A stretch of 64,000 nucleotides of DNA from JAGVPT01 sp035505655. Its GTDB lineage: Bacteria > Bacteroidota > Ignavibacteria > UBA10030 > UBA8401. Of the stretch, positions 44,127 to 52,691 are shown one piece after another; the first letter of the stretch is position 1, and each line of letters begins with the position of its first letter. The position numbers were made by a program, and so were the translations under genes. A model generated the notes under the pieces. The model did no database searches and was not told the DNA's origin. It worked only from the letters and a program-made list of their open reading frames with translations. The DNA is taken from NCBI GenBank assembly GCA_035505655.1, contig DATJQP010000084.1, positions 1 to 64,000 of the forward strand. The letters are read 5' to 3'.

Positions 44127-44672
44127 TCACCCCTCATTCCTCCAATCGGTTTTAATCCGAAGTAGTCCATCCGTTCCCTCATAATTCCGCGCACTCGAAT
44201 ATCGCCAGTGGCGCGTCTCATAAACGCAATCACGCCTGATCAGGTTGTCGTGAGTGTAATCGATCTTTTGGATCAACATCTTCTCTCCATAGATCTCCTG
44301 TGGATGACTTCCTTCCTGCCACACCTGGTACTCGCTCTTCCTCTTATGCGCTTCTCTTGCGTCATGCAACTTCTCAAGAAGACCGACAAATCCTCGATCC
44401 TGCACGTAGTCGATAATCTTTCGTGCTGTGAAAGACTTGAACTCCTTGACCGTTGATTTCAGTTCTGGGCTTGATGCAACCTGATGGAAGTGGTGTTCCA
44501 TAATCACATAGGCATACAATGCCACCCGGCGTTCTCTCTGGAGGAAGCGCAACGAGTCCAATACCAGTGACGTAATATCAGGATTTGTAAAGAGAGGTAT
44601 CCACTCGACAATAGTGGCTGTCAAGAAGTGCGGCTGACCTTCGTTGTAGATTTTGTAGCGGGTGCGTGACAT
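44127..44672 (-). CDS. REP-associated tyrosine transposase (RAYT, IS200/Y1-like)
   Basis: 181 residues. It shows the Y1/HUH endonuclease pattern: a basic N-terminus (MSRTRYKIYNEGQPHFLTAT), the metal-binding HUH motif in YVIMEHHFH (His61-Phe-His63) and a helix with TARKIIDYVQDRGF where the catalytic tyrosine (in DYVQD) is expected. The C-terminal part (IDYTHDNLIRRDCVYETRHW, YSSARNYEG) is the usual RAYT tail. The protein should nick REP hairpins at the 5'-GTTCCC-type stems that flank the gene and so spread them. It is inserted between two T9SS cargo genes and appears intact. Confidence 0.88.
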   Translation of the reverse strand: MSRTRYKIYNEGQPHFLTATIVEWIPLFTNPDITSLVLDSLRFLQRERRVALYAYVIMEHHFHQVASSPELKSTVKEFKSFTARKIIDYVQDRGFVGLLEKLHDAREAHKRKSEYQVWQEGSHPQEIYGEKMLIQKIDYTHDNLIRRDCVYETRHWRYSSARNYEGTDGLLRIKTDWRNEG

Positions 44673-44697
44673 GATCTCCCCCGTGAGACTGGTGTAT

Positions 44698-44743
44698 GAA
44701 GCGGAGCTTCAAATGATTCGTTCCCAACGAGACATTGGGAACG
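44698..44743 (-). repeat. Right REP-like palindrome pair, inverted copy of the left
   Basis: GAAGCGGAGCTTC (44698-44710) is the exact reverse complement of the left hairpin. The larger palindrome (44719-44743) matches the left one with changes mostly in the loop. The inverted arrangement around the gene argues for a REPIN-type unit. Confidence 0.8.
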
Positions 44744-44805
44744 AGAAGCGAAAAAGACCCGGGGCATGAATAGCCGTGAGGAATGCCGCAATGAGCGGGA
44801 CCAAA

Positions 44806-46413
44806 CTACCTCAGCACTACCATCTTCTTCGTTTGCACGAAACCGCCGCACTCCATCCGATAGAGATACATGCCCGACGCAACGGTACTGGCATCGAAGG
44901 TAACGCTGTAGGCGCCGGCATCCTTTTCACCGCTGACCAGTTCTGCCACCCTTTGTCCAAGAGTATTAAAGACTGCGAGTGTCACATGCGATCGGGCCGG
45001 AACGGCGTAGCTGATCGTTGCCGATGGATTTGCTGGATTGGGAAAACTGTTCCCGAGTTCGAATCGGAGCGGAGGACTGAATCGGGACCGTCCAAGAGAG
45101 CTGACGGAACTGTAAAGCTCGGTGTAGATCCGATCGCTGATGGGAAAATTCAAGGTTCGAAAATCGGACCGTAGGTCTTTTCCAAACGCGAAAGAGACCG
45201 CACTTGCCATCAAGGTTGCGCGGAAAGTGTCTGCAGCCGCGGTGTTCGTCAACGGAGCGTATTGTTGCTGCCAGCTTGAATTGAAACCCTGGAGAAGCGT
45301 CATCATTCTCTTCAGAGGTGCCCGGTACCCTTGTCCCGTGATTTCCGCCTGCTCCATGAACTTGTAAGCGATCGTCATAAAGGTGTTGAAGGTTTCGTCC
45401 GCCGGCGTGCTCGGGTTATTCCATGACGCAAACTTCTTGCCGGAACCTACGTACTCGTCATACGACGTTCGTATCAGCTCGACCGATGAAATGACGCTCG
45501 ATTCTATGTCGATCATGAGGTCATCGCTCAGGCCGTACGTCCGGTAGTTGTTGATGATCTCATACCCTGCGGCATGCTGAAAGATTTGAGCCATCGTTTC
45601 GGAAAAAATCGCGTTAGCATCTCCGTCGATCTTTCCGCCGTAGTAATAGCCGGCGGGTGAATTCAATGTCATGTTGTGTCCCATCTCGTGAAAGAGGGAG
45701 GAGTACCCCGGCACTCCGGTGAGGAAGACATCGCCAACCCCGAATGCGACCGGACTGGAATACCAGATCGAGTACGCGCCGCCCGCGGCCGAATCGCGGA
45801 GCATCACTTGCTGAAACTTTCCGTTGATGAGAAAGAGGTCGTTGTTGACAAAGTCTCGCTCAACGGTCGCCGCGACCGAGGCCACATACTCAGCGAGCGA
45901 TCTGGGATACGTGACAAAGAAACGGTCGTCAAAATAGCTCAAGCTGCCGGAAAAACCGTAGCCAGGTTCTCTGCTGATCAGTACCACGTTCGAATCAGGA
46001 ATCGTCACCGCAATATCAGGCGAGATGGAAATCGGCCTGACATCGGGAAGGGCAAAACGCACGACGACCTCCACGGAGTCTTTCCCTCCGCCGGCATAGG
46101 TCGCAAGGACTTTGACGATGTAGTTCGTCCCCAGGTTGAGGTACGTATGGTTTTGAGGAGGGAAGCCGGTAGATGTCGAGCCGTCTCCCCAAAGCCAGCT
46201 GTATGGCGTAGAGGGTGATTGTGCATCACTCCCGTCGATCGTCACAGCACCAGAGACGGTATTGAGCGACTCAACGTCCAGCGTGAGGGTGGGTAGTGTG
46301 CCGAAAAGATACCTTTTAAAGTCAAACGATTGAGTCTGTGAAACAACGCGCTCACTTCCCGAATAGAGGAGAAGAAGCAGAATTGTCGCAAAGAAGCGGA
46401 ACGGTATTCGCAT
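44806..46413 (-). CDS. Secreted zinc metallopeptidase-like protein with PKD-like domain and T9SS tail
   Basis: 535 residues. Signal peptide 1-25. A PKD-like domain covers about 38-120 (YSWLWGDGSTSTG). The middle domain contains HEMGH (242-246) and, after 25 residues, Glu272 in FSETMAQIF. HExxH-x(8-28)-E is the gluzincin/M60-type zinc site. TYPRSLAEYVASVA precedes it. The C-terminal 85 residues are a T9SS sorting domain, with the divergent opening SFPNPANPSATI and ending TKKMVVLR. A surface or secreted peptidase, perhaps acting on glycoproteins as M60 enzymes do, is the best hypothesis. The first ATG and a signal peptide agree on the start. Confidence 0.82.
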   Translation of the reverse strand: MRIPFRFFATILLLLLYSGSERVVSQTQSFDFKRYLFGTLPTLTLDVESLNTVSGAVTIDGSDAQSPSTPYSWLWGDGSTSTGFPPQNHTYLNLGTNYIVKVLATYAGGGKDSVEVVVRFALPDVRPISISPDIAVTIPDSNVVLISREPGYGFSGSLSYFDDRFFVTYPRSLAEYVASVAATVERDFVNNDLFLINGKFQQVMLRDSAAGGAYSIWYSSPVAFGVGDVFLTGVPGYSSLFHEMGHNMTLNSPAGYYYGGKIDGDANAIFSETMAQIFQHAAGYEIINNYRTYGLSDDLMIDIESSVISSVELIRTSYDEYVGSGKKFASWNNPSTPADETFNTFMTIAYKFMEQAEITGQGYRAPLKRMMTLLQGFNSSWQQQYAPLTNTAAADTFRATLMASAVSFAFGKDLRSDFRTLNFPISDRIYTELYSSVSSLGRSRFSPPLRFELGNSFPNPANPSATISYAVPARSHVTLAVFNTLGQRVAELVSGEKDAGAYSVTFDASTVASGMYLYRMECGGFVQTKKMVVLR

Positions 46414-46842
46414 AGATGATTCTCCCTGAGCGGGCTAAAAGCCAAGCTCGACGAGCCGCTCTAGTTCCGGACCCGGTCCATCGATGAACAAGCGGCATGA
46501 ACGGTTTCTCGTTCGATAGGCCCTCAAAATAATAAAGCCTCTTTCATCGCTTTCGCGAATCCAGAGGCATCTCAGAATTCCATTTTCACGACCTCGTCTT
46601 CCCCGGACTCGGTCAGTATGATGGCGCAATATTACTAGAAAAAGAGTTCAACGTCAAGCTGTCGATGAACGTCAACCCGGAAACTCCTCATAGAAGAATC
46701 GTTCCTGAGCGGCCGGCATCCGTCCGTGCAGGGGGGGGGACCGGCCGTTGATTCCTGTTGGCGTGACATTGAACGGGGCGCCAACACGAGGCCCCGGATG
46801 ATGGATGTCCGGGGCTGGAATGGTGAAGCGCTGGAACTGCTG
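46414..46842. other. Intergenic region between two T9SS cargo genes
   Basis: 429 bases. It holds the hairpin at 46791-46815 downstream of the gene that ends at 46843, a seven- to eight-G tract at about 46731, and the unresolved promoter of neither obvious type. No ORF is credible. Confidence 0.4.
46791..46815 (-). terminator. Conserved hairpin downstream of T9SS gene (copy 1)
   Basis: Arms GCCCCGGA (46791-46798) and TCCGGGGC (46808-46815) with the nine-base loop TGATGGATG. It lies 28 bases past the stop codon of the minus-strand gene at 46843. The minus-strand continuation is not T-rich (CTCGTGTTGG), so classical intrinsic termination is not certain. A near-identical hairpin with a compensatory base-pair change follows the gene at 50324. 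Confidence 0.65.
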
Positions 46843-48183
46843 CTATTTCAGCATAATCATTTTCTTTGTTTCAATTTGGCCGTTGTTTTCAATTCGATAG
46901 AAATAGGTTCCCGTCGATACCCCTTGTCTATTGTCGTTTGTCCCGTCCCACGTGATGATATGCCAGCCCGATGACTGCGCACCGTCGACCAAAGTGCGGA
47001 CTTCGCGTCCCAGAACATCATAGACGGTGAGCTTTGTCTGACCCGCGTTCCGGATATTGTACTTGATCATCGTCGTTGGATTAAATGGATTCGGGTAATT
47101 CTGGGACAACTCCATCGATTGCGGTATGGCCGTGCCGCGCGATTGAGAAGAGACTGAAGTCACCACGCTGGCAGTTGAGTTCCGCAGGACGAGATAGTTA
47201 TACCCGCTCGCCCACACGACATTGTGACTTGTGACAGAGAACCCGTTGACGTTAACGGGAGAGTTTCTCGGTTGTCTTCCCCAGGTTGAGCCAAAATCAG
47301 TCGAATAGAAAACAGGATTGTTACCGGCATTCTCATCATAGTAGCCCTGGATCCAGACATTGCTTGTCCCCTTCTCCATCTTCAACGGCAGGATGCCGAC
47401 TCCGTCATGACGGTATGTCCACGTCTTCCCCCCGTCCGTCGTTCGCGCAATTTTGCCCGAGTTGCCCGTAATCAATCCGTTGGATGTGTCTGAAAACGAC
47501 GCGGTGAAGTCGCCGAAAAATTGAGGGACGCTCAGCTTCTCCCACGTCAGGCCGCGATCGCTGGAATGGAAGAGAAACCGGGCGGCCGATGTGTCTAAAT
47601 TGGAAAAGGATGAGAACCAGAAGTGACTCCCGACCGCGTCGTACTGCAAACAGACTCCATACTCTGCGGTGACGGAAGGCAAAGTGGAAGAAATATCATT
47701 CCATGTCGTTCCTCCGTCAGTCGTTCGAATCAACGTGAAGGGACCTGTGCCGGGATACGCGACGGGATCTCCGAAGGCGATCCCGACGCTGTCTGTCCAA
47801 AAGTACATTCCGTCTATAAAGGCGCCGTTTGCCTGCGTAAATTGTTTTGTCCAGTTGTTTCCCCCATCCGTGGTCTTGAAGAGTTTCCCGTTGCCGCTCG
47901 CGGTGTAGGCCAGCGTCGAACTCCGCCCGGCAATGGCAGTGAACTGTCCCGGCTCCAGGCCGTTCTGACTCCAGACGTACGAATTTCCATTGCTGTGGAG
48001 TTGTACGAGTATTGTGAGCATGAGGTCGCCTGAAAACCAGCAGACGGAATCATTCACCGCCGACATTCCGTAAAAGGATGGCAGCGCTCCGCCATATCCG
48101 TATTGCTGCCAACCCTGAGCACCCGCACCGTTCAAAGAACCCAGGCAGAGGAGTAAGAATAGAATCGGTCTTAATGCTCTCAC
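46843..48183 (-). CDS. Secreted YCF48/BNR-repeat protein with T9SS sorting tail
   Basis: 446 residues with a signal peptide (1-22, ends at GAGA-Q). Five repeats of the type TTDGGxxW are visible (TTDGGNNWTKQF, TTDGGTTWNDIS, SSDRGLTWEKLS, TTDGGKTWTYRH, STDFGSTWGRQP), each a blade turn of a beta-propeller of the sialidase/YCF48 class. There is no catalytic pattern of true sialidases. The sorting domain begins with NYPNPFNPTT at about 365 and ends TKKMIMLK. It probably acts at the surface in binding. The gene is followed by the conserved hairpin at 46791. Confidence 0.88.
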   Translation of the reverse strand: MRALRPILFLLLCLGSLNGAGAQGWQQYGYGGALPSFYGMSAVNDSVCWFSGDLMLTILVQLHSNGNSYVWSQNGLEPGQFTAIAGRSSTLAYTASGNGKLFKTTDGGNNWTKQFTQANGAFIDGMYFWTDSVGIAFGDPVAYPGTGPFTLIRTTDGGTTWNDISSTLPSVTAEYGVCLQYDAVGSHFWFSSFSNLDTSAARFLFHSSDRGLTWEKLSVPQFFGDFTASFSDTSNGLITGNSGKIARTTDGGKTWTYRHDGVGILPLKMEKGTSNVWIQGYYDENAGNNPVFYSTDFGSTWGRQPRNSPVNVNGFSVTSHNVVWASGYNYLVLRNSTASVVTSVSSQSRGTAIPQSMELSQNYPNPFNPTTMIKYNIRNAGQTKLTVYDVLGREVRTLVDGAQSSGWHIITWDGTNDNRQGVSTGTYFYRIENNGQIETKKMIMLK

Positions 48184-48240
48184 AGCGACCTCCGTGAATA
48201 TGATAGTTGAATTAGGTTTGTGAACCGGACGTGAGATGAG

Positions 48241-49848
48241 CTATTTCAGCAGCTCCAGTTTATTGACCGAGCTAAAACTCCCCGTCTGCAAGCGATAGAA
48301 ATACGTGCCGGACGGGAGACCCGAAGCGTCGAAGGTGACGTTGTACGAGCCCGCTTCTTTTTCGCCATTCACGAGCTCGGCCTCTTTCTGGCCGAGGGCG
48401 TTGTAGACGACCAGCGTGACGCGTGAACGAATCGGGAGAGTGAAATTGATTGTGGTCGAAGGGTTAAAGGGGTTGGGGTAATTCTGAGCGACGTTGAAGG
48501 TCAACGGCTTCGATGATACCGTTACTTCGACGGATGGTGAGTACTTGAATTTTCCGTCGCGATCGATCTGTTTCAGCCGATAGGAGTATGTTCCTGGACC
48601 TCTTTCGGCGTCCTCATACGAATAGTGATGGGATATGGCGCTGGTCCCGTTCCCGTACACGAACCCGACTTGCCGCCAGTCCGTGGATGATTCCTGACGG
48701 GAGTCGAGACTCCTAGCTTCGACATTGAATCCATAGTTACCGTTCTCTGATGCTGTGATCCACTCAAGCTCGACGCCGTGCACGGCGGGGTATGCGGTAA
48801 ACGATGTCAGTTCGACGGGGAGAGGCACAGAAGAAAACGTGGAATAGAACTTCGCGTTGAATCCGTTCGACATGTATCCCCGGGTTGTAGAGGGAAAATC
48901 GACGTAGTTGAAAGTGACGTTCGTTGAGGCATCCCTATACACGGTGAATGTCCGACTGTCCAGGTCCACAGCGGCGATCGATGCCTCTCCTCCTCCGCCC
49001 GCCATCACGGTGTTCGTTCCGGGGATGAATGCTACATAATCGAAATTCGTCTGCGCGTGTGAGCTGATTTGCTGCCAAGAAACGCCGCCGTCGGTCGTCG
49101 ACCAGAAGGTCGAATCTTTTCGACACGCGACGCCAATAAGACTGCTTTTGAAATCAGCCGAGTATGTTTGGGTGACAGAGTCTTTTGGGGAGGTGCCGAC
49201 GGTTGCAAAAGACCAGGAGTGTCCGCCATCCGTGCTCCTCCAGACTCCCCAGTAATTGCTCGACTGAGAATAACTCCCGGTAAGGAATACGTTCGACGGC
49301 GGGACGAAGCGCACGATGCCGGAACTTGCGAATCCGACCAATTGAGAATTGTTGTTTGTCCAGGTGGTGCCGCCGTCGGTTGTCTCGAGGCACGCTTGAA
49401 CACTGCTTGAAGAGATACCGTCTCCCCATGCGAAACCATGGTTGGCATCGAAAAAAGTGATGCGGTCAATGAAGGTTGTCACTCCTGCGTTGTAATAGAC
49501 CTGGTTCCACGACGATCCGCCGTCGGTTGTTTTGTAGATCGCGCCGCTGTAGCCGGCTCCATAGATTACCGACGGGCTTACAAACTCCAGCCAGTTGATC
49601 CCGTCGGCAGGAATTCCGGTGTTCATCTTTGTCCAAACTCCCAGGTTGGAAGTATCCGCCTTTGCGACCAACGTGCTGTCTCCGGAGATCCAGACCGAAC
49701 CGGAGTTTTCAGTGACGAACCAGATCCCTCCCTTCGGTAAGTTATTGGGCGTGGTGTCTCTCACGACGGTGTACGATTGAAGCACCTGCGAATGAGCGCC
49801 GGCGGCCATGAGAACCAGCATCAGACCGATCGAGTAAAGAACTTTCAC
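48241..49848 (-). CDS. Secreted YCF48-like propeller protein with Fn-like module and T9SS tail
   Basis: 535 residues from a GTG at 49848, preceded by GGAGGCAACAG. A longer open frame to 49980 lacks a ribosome site and would bury the signal peptide (KVLYSIGLMLVLMAAGAHS). Propeller repeats are TTDGGSSWNQVY, TTDGGTTWTNNN, STDGGHSWSFAT and TTDGGVSWQQIS. A fibronectin-like module before the tail contains LTSFTAYPAVHGVELEW and YRLKQIDRDGKFKYS. The sorting domain starts NYPNPFNPST and ends SSVNKLELLK. The first 340 residues are clearly paralogous to the protein at 50324, which lacks the inserted module. Confidence 0.88.
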   Translation of the reverse strand: MKVLYSIGLMLVLMAAGAHSQVLQSYTVVRDTTPNNLPKGGIWFVTENSGSVWISGDSTLVAKADTSNLGVWTKMNTGIPADGINWLEFVSPSVIYGAGYSGAIYKTTDGGSSWNQVYYNAGVTTFIDRITFFDANHGFAWGDGISSSSVQACLETTDGGTTWTNNNSQLVGFASSGIVRFVPPSNVFLTGSYSQSSNYWGVWRSTDGGHSWSFATVGTSPKDSVTQTYSADFKSSLIGVACRKDSTFWSTTDGGVSWQQISSHAQTNFDYVAFIPGTNTVMAGGGGEASIAAVDLDSRTFTVYRDASTNVTFNYVDFPSTTRGYMSNGFNAKFYSTFSSVPLPVELTSFTAYPAVHGVELEWITASENGNYGFNVEARSLDSRQESSTDWRQVGFVYGNGTSAISHHYSYEDAERGPGTYSYRLKQIDRDGKFKYSPSVEVTVSSKPLTFNVAQNYPNPFNPSTTINFTLPIRSRVTLVVYNALGQKEAELVNGEKEAGSYNVTFDASGLPSGTYFYRLQTGSFSSVNKLELLK

Positions 49849-50323
49849 CTGTTGCCTCCCGATTTGTTGTGAGCTCTTTGAGAAGTTGTATTTGGTAGCT
49901 CGGATGTCGGTCGAACAAGATCGCGCGGCCGACTGGGATGTCGGCCAGAGTTCCGGCAATAGAAAAACGTGCCCGCTCAACGCGTAGCACGAGTCGGAAG
50001 TACTTCACAAACTTTTGGGCGGATTGAAATGAATGGGGAGAGGGTCCCCAATGGCACGACAGAAAAATAGTGCCGGCAAACAAGAAAGTCAAGGGAAAAT
50101 GGAGGTCAGATCCAAAGATTAATATTTTATGAATATACCCGTGAACCCTCGCCGACCATCATGTGCGGGCGGCGAATAGAATCGGCCCGACCACGTATGA
50201 CCACTCCCCGAGACATCGAGGATCCGGCGCGGCAATGACAACCTCGCCGGCGCCGCTCGGAAAAACAATGCCCCAGATGGTGAATGTCTGGGGCGGGATG
50301 AGACGATGGAACTCTTGCGAGGT
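49849..50323. other. Intergenic region between paralogous propeller genes
   Basis: 475 bases. It holds the leader of the gene that starts at 49848 on the left and the terminator hairpin of the gene that ends at 50324 on the right. An antisense ORF at 49742-50092 is not protein-like. AATATTTTATGAATA around 50120 is the only AT-rich stretch and may belong to the promoter of the gene to its left. Confidence 0.4.
50261..50294 (-). terminator. Conserved hairpin with T tail downstream of T9SS gene (copy 2)
   Basis: On the plus strand GCCCCAGA (50270-50277), loop TGGTGAATG, and TCTGGGGC (50287-50294). On the minus strand it is followed by ATTGTTTTTCC, a T-rich tail, 29 bases past the stop codon of the gene at 50324. 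It shares 21 of 25 positions with the hairpin at 46791, and one of the differences is a paired G-C to A-T change. Confidence 0.75.
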
Positions 50324-51724
50324 CTACTTGACCACCACTAACTTTTTTGTTTCCACGAAACTGCCGGCCTGGATCCTGTAGAAATAGAGCCCCGACGAGA
50401 GATCTGAAGCGTTGAATGAAACAGTGTGAGCGCCGGCTTCCCTCAGTCCGTTCACAAGGTCAGCCACTTTCTCTCCGAGGATGTTGAAGACGGAAAGAAC
50501 GACATACTCGCGCCTCGGAACTGCGTATTGAATGATGGTGGTCGGGTTGAACGGGTTGGGATAGTTTTGCCCGAGCGAATAGTGTTCGGGCATGCCGGGA
50601 TCGGCCTTCACGCTAGTCGGAGACTCTGTCGCGTAAAAGGTCCGCAGCTGACCGCCGCAGATCATATACCCGCGCTCTGTCGTCGGGAAGTCAACGTAGG
50701 TAAATGAAATATTCTTCAACGCCGTCACCGAGGTGTCCTCTCGTTGCACGGAGTACGTTGAACTGGAAAGGTCTACTTCGGCCAGCGAGGCTTGCCTGTA
50801 GCCGCCGCACATCGCCGTGGTTGCCCCGCCCACAAAATCGGCACAGAAGAAGAATGTGCCGGCCTTCTGCCCCACCTGCTGCCACGTAATTCCTCCGTCC
50901 GATGTCGACCAAAAGGTCGAATCTGCCCTGCACGCGAGCCCGACAAGGTTCGATGCGAAGGCGACACCCTGAGTAACAAGGGTTGAATCCTCGAATGATC
51001 CGGAACCGACCGTCGCGAACCTCCAGGTAGTTCCGAGATCGGTGCTGCTCAGCACGCCCCGATATGATTGGCCGTTCGGAAAATTCCAGTAGCCGGACAT
51101 GAACACGGAGGACGGAGCCGCATAGCTGACGAGATCGTAATTTGTCTCCCCGACTATTTGAAAGGTGTTGTTATTTCTCCACGTCAAGCCGCCGTCCGTT
51201 GTCTCAAGAAATGCCATTAATCCACTCCCCCCGCTTCCGTCCCCGCAGGCGACCCCATGATGTGAGTCAAAGAACTTTATGATATCGATGAATTGTGTCA
51301 GCTGCGGATCGGAAAAGCTGACAGTCCAGGATACACCCCCGTTCGAGGTCGTATAGATCGTTCCGTCTCCTCCGGCCGCAAAGATGACATGCGAGTTGAC
51401 GAACGCCAGCCAATCGATCGAAACGTCCGATGGAATTCCGGAATTGAGCAGCGTCCACTGTGTGAGATCCGAGGTGCTCGCCTTTGCGATGAGAGCGCTG
51501 TCGCCCGCGACCCACACCGACCCGGAATCCTCTGCGATAAACCAGGGAACTCCTTTGGGGAGGTTGTCCGGCAGCGTGTAGCCGTAAACACCCGGCGACA
51601 ACTTCCAGCGGGCACTGGCAACCGGTCGAGACACGATGCCCTCATGTCGAGGAACTCCCGCAAATAACTGAAGAGAACAGAGTGACCACAACAGCGCCGT
51701 GCCGATGGACGCAAACCTTCTCAT
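50324..51724 (-). CDS. Secreted YCF48-like propeller protein with T9SS sorting tail
   Basis: 466 residues; GAGGAG lies seven bases before the ATG. Signal peptide 1-24 (LLWSLCSLQLFAGV). Repeats TSNGGVSWTVSF, TTDGGLTWRNNN, STDLGTTWRFAT and TSDGGITWQQVG mark the propeller. It is paralogous to the protein at 48241: for example LPKGVPWFIAEDSGSVW here against LPKGGIWFVTENSGSVW there. The sorting domain starts NYPNPFNPTT and ends ETKKLVVVK. The two genes are a tandem duplication separated by one intergenic region. The function beyond surface display is unknown. Confidence 0.88.
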   Translation of the reverse strand: MRRFASIGTALLWSLCSLQLFAGVPRHEGIVSRPVASARWKLSPGVYGYTLPDNLPKGVPWFIAEDSGSVWVAGDSALIAKASTSDLTQWTLLNSGIPSDVSIDWLAFVNSHVIFAAGGDGTIYTTSNGGVSWTVSFSDPQLTQFIDIIKFFDSHHGVACGDGSGGSGLMAFLETTDGGLTWRNNNTFQIVGETNYDLVSYAAPSSVFMSGYWNFPNGQSYRGVLSSTDLGTTWRFATVGSGSFEDSTLVTQGVAFASNLVGLACRADSTFWSTSDGGITWQQVGQKAGTFFFCADFVGGATTAMCGGYRQASLAEVDLSSSTYSVQREDTSVTALKNISFTYVDFPTTERGYMICGGQLRTFYATESPTSVKADPGMPEHYSLGQNYPNPFNPTTIIQYAVPRREYVVLSVFNILGEKVADLVNGLREAGAHTVSFNASDLSSGLYFYRIQAGSFVETKKLVVVK

Positions 51725-51773
51725 CGTTCGCTCCTCAATGTGACAGTGTGTCGGAGTTGGACCCGATCGCGGG

Positions 51774-52631
51774 CTACTTCAGAAGAAGCATTTTCTTCGA
51801 CTGCAGATACTCTCCGAATCGGGCTTGATAGAAATATGTTCCGCCCGCAACCGATGTGCCGTGCTCATTCCTGCCGTCCCAACTCATCGAATGCGTTCCG
51901 GCCTCTTGCTCGCCGAGGGCAAACTGTTTGATGACTCGCCCCAACACGTCGTAGATGGTGATGCTGACGTCTTCTCTGCCGGACAGTCGGTATGAAATCG
52001 TTGTGCTGGGATTAAAGGGGTTCGGGTAGTTTTGGCTTAATGTGTGAGTGACCGGAACGGTGTTGCCAGCTTCCGGAACGGAAAGGGCTGTCCCGTTTGT
52101 CGCATACACGAGGATCTGATAGTTGGAATAGTCCGCGTTCTGCTTTGAAACGACAAGCTCGATCTTCCCATCGTGATCGAGATCTGCAGTATTTTGGAAT
52201 GTATAGATGAGATTTGGGTCATCGAATGTCCACACGGTGTTCCCGGTGGCGCCGTCAACGATTCTGAACCCGTACGGAACGGTAAAACCTCCCGGTTCCG
52301 TTTTCTCCCGCACGATGAGAATGTCTCTCACCCCGTCTCCCGTTAAGTCAACAATATCTTCGAAGTCGTCCCCTTCGTTGTGTGATTTGTCGAAGGTGAA
52401 GGTGACGCTCGGGTTGGTGCTGAACGGGCCGTCCATGATCTGAACCGAGACGGTATCGCCGACCCAGTACCTCGTCGAACCGGCGGAATAATTGTAGATC
52501 CATCCGCTGTACGTGAAGGAGTTCGCGAGGGGCGGAGCCGCCCATTTGACCGTCGGAAGCTGCGCATCGGCGCTCTCAATCGAGAGCAAGCTCCATGCAA
52601 GGACAACAACAAAGAAGAAAGAGTTCTTCAT
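51774..52631 (-). CDS. Small secreted FG-GAP/VCBS-like protein with T9SS tail
   Basis: 285 residues, the smallest cargo of the cluster. Signal peptide 1-23 (ends at ADA-Q). The body has calcium-loop-like acidic repeats typical of FG-GAP/VCBS propeller blades: DIVDLTGDGVRDILIVRE and NTADLDHDGKIELVVSKQ. The sorting domain opens with NYPNPFNPST, includes VLGRVIKQFALGEQEAG and ends LQSKKMLLLK. With so few blades it can hardly form a whole propeller alone and may assemble with other proteins or be a truncated member. It lies 49 bases from the neighbouring gene, so co-transcription is possible. Confidence 0.82.
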   Translation of the reverse strand: MKNSFFFVVVLAWSLLSIESADAQLPTVKWAAPPLANSFTYSGWIYNYSAGSTRYWVGDTVSVQIMDGPFSTNPSVTFTFDKSHNEGDDFEDIVDLTGDGVRDILIVREKTEPGGFTVPYGFRIVDGATGNTVWTFDDPNLIYTFQNTADLDHDGKIELVVSKQNADYSNYQILVYATNGTALSVPEAGNTVPVTHTLSQNYPNPFNPSTTISYRLSGREDVSITIYDVLGRVIKQFALGEQEAGTHSMSWDGRNEHGTSVAGGTYFYQARFGEYLQSKKMLLLK

Positions 52632-52691
52632 GGCTGACCGTTCTCCTTTTTTGAATGTGAAAAGATCCGCACTCGTTTCGTGGACGCCGCA

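Larger units (their letters stand above)
44073..44743. mobile_element. RAYT cassette bracketed by inverted REP palindromes
   Basis: The left border has a palindrome CTCGTTCCCAA-N7-TTGGGAACGAG (44073-44101) and a small hairpin GAAGC-TCC-GCTTC (44110-44122). The right border has the same two elements in inverted order and orientation: GAAGC-GGA-GCTTC (44698-44710), then CGTTCCCAA-N7-TTGGGAACG (44719-44743). The transposase gene lies between them. This is the geometry of a REPIN with its REP-associated tyrosine transposase. No target-site duplication was identified. Confidence 0.8.

Noticed and set aside
49742..50092. Minus-strand ORF of 116 codons upstream of the T9SS gene
   Set aside because: It overlaps the start of the T9SS gene in another frame and its translation has no recognisable features.
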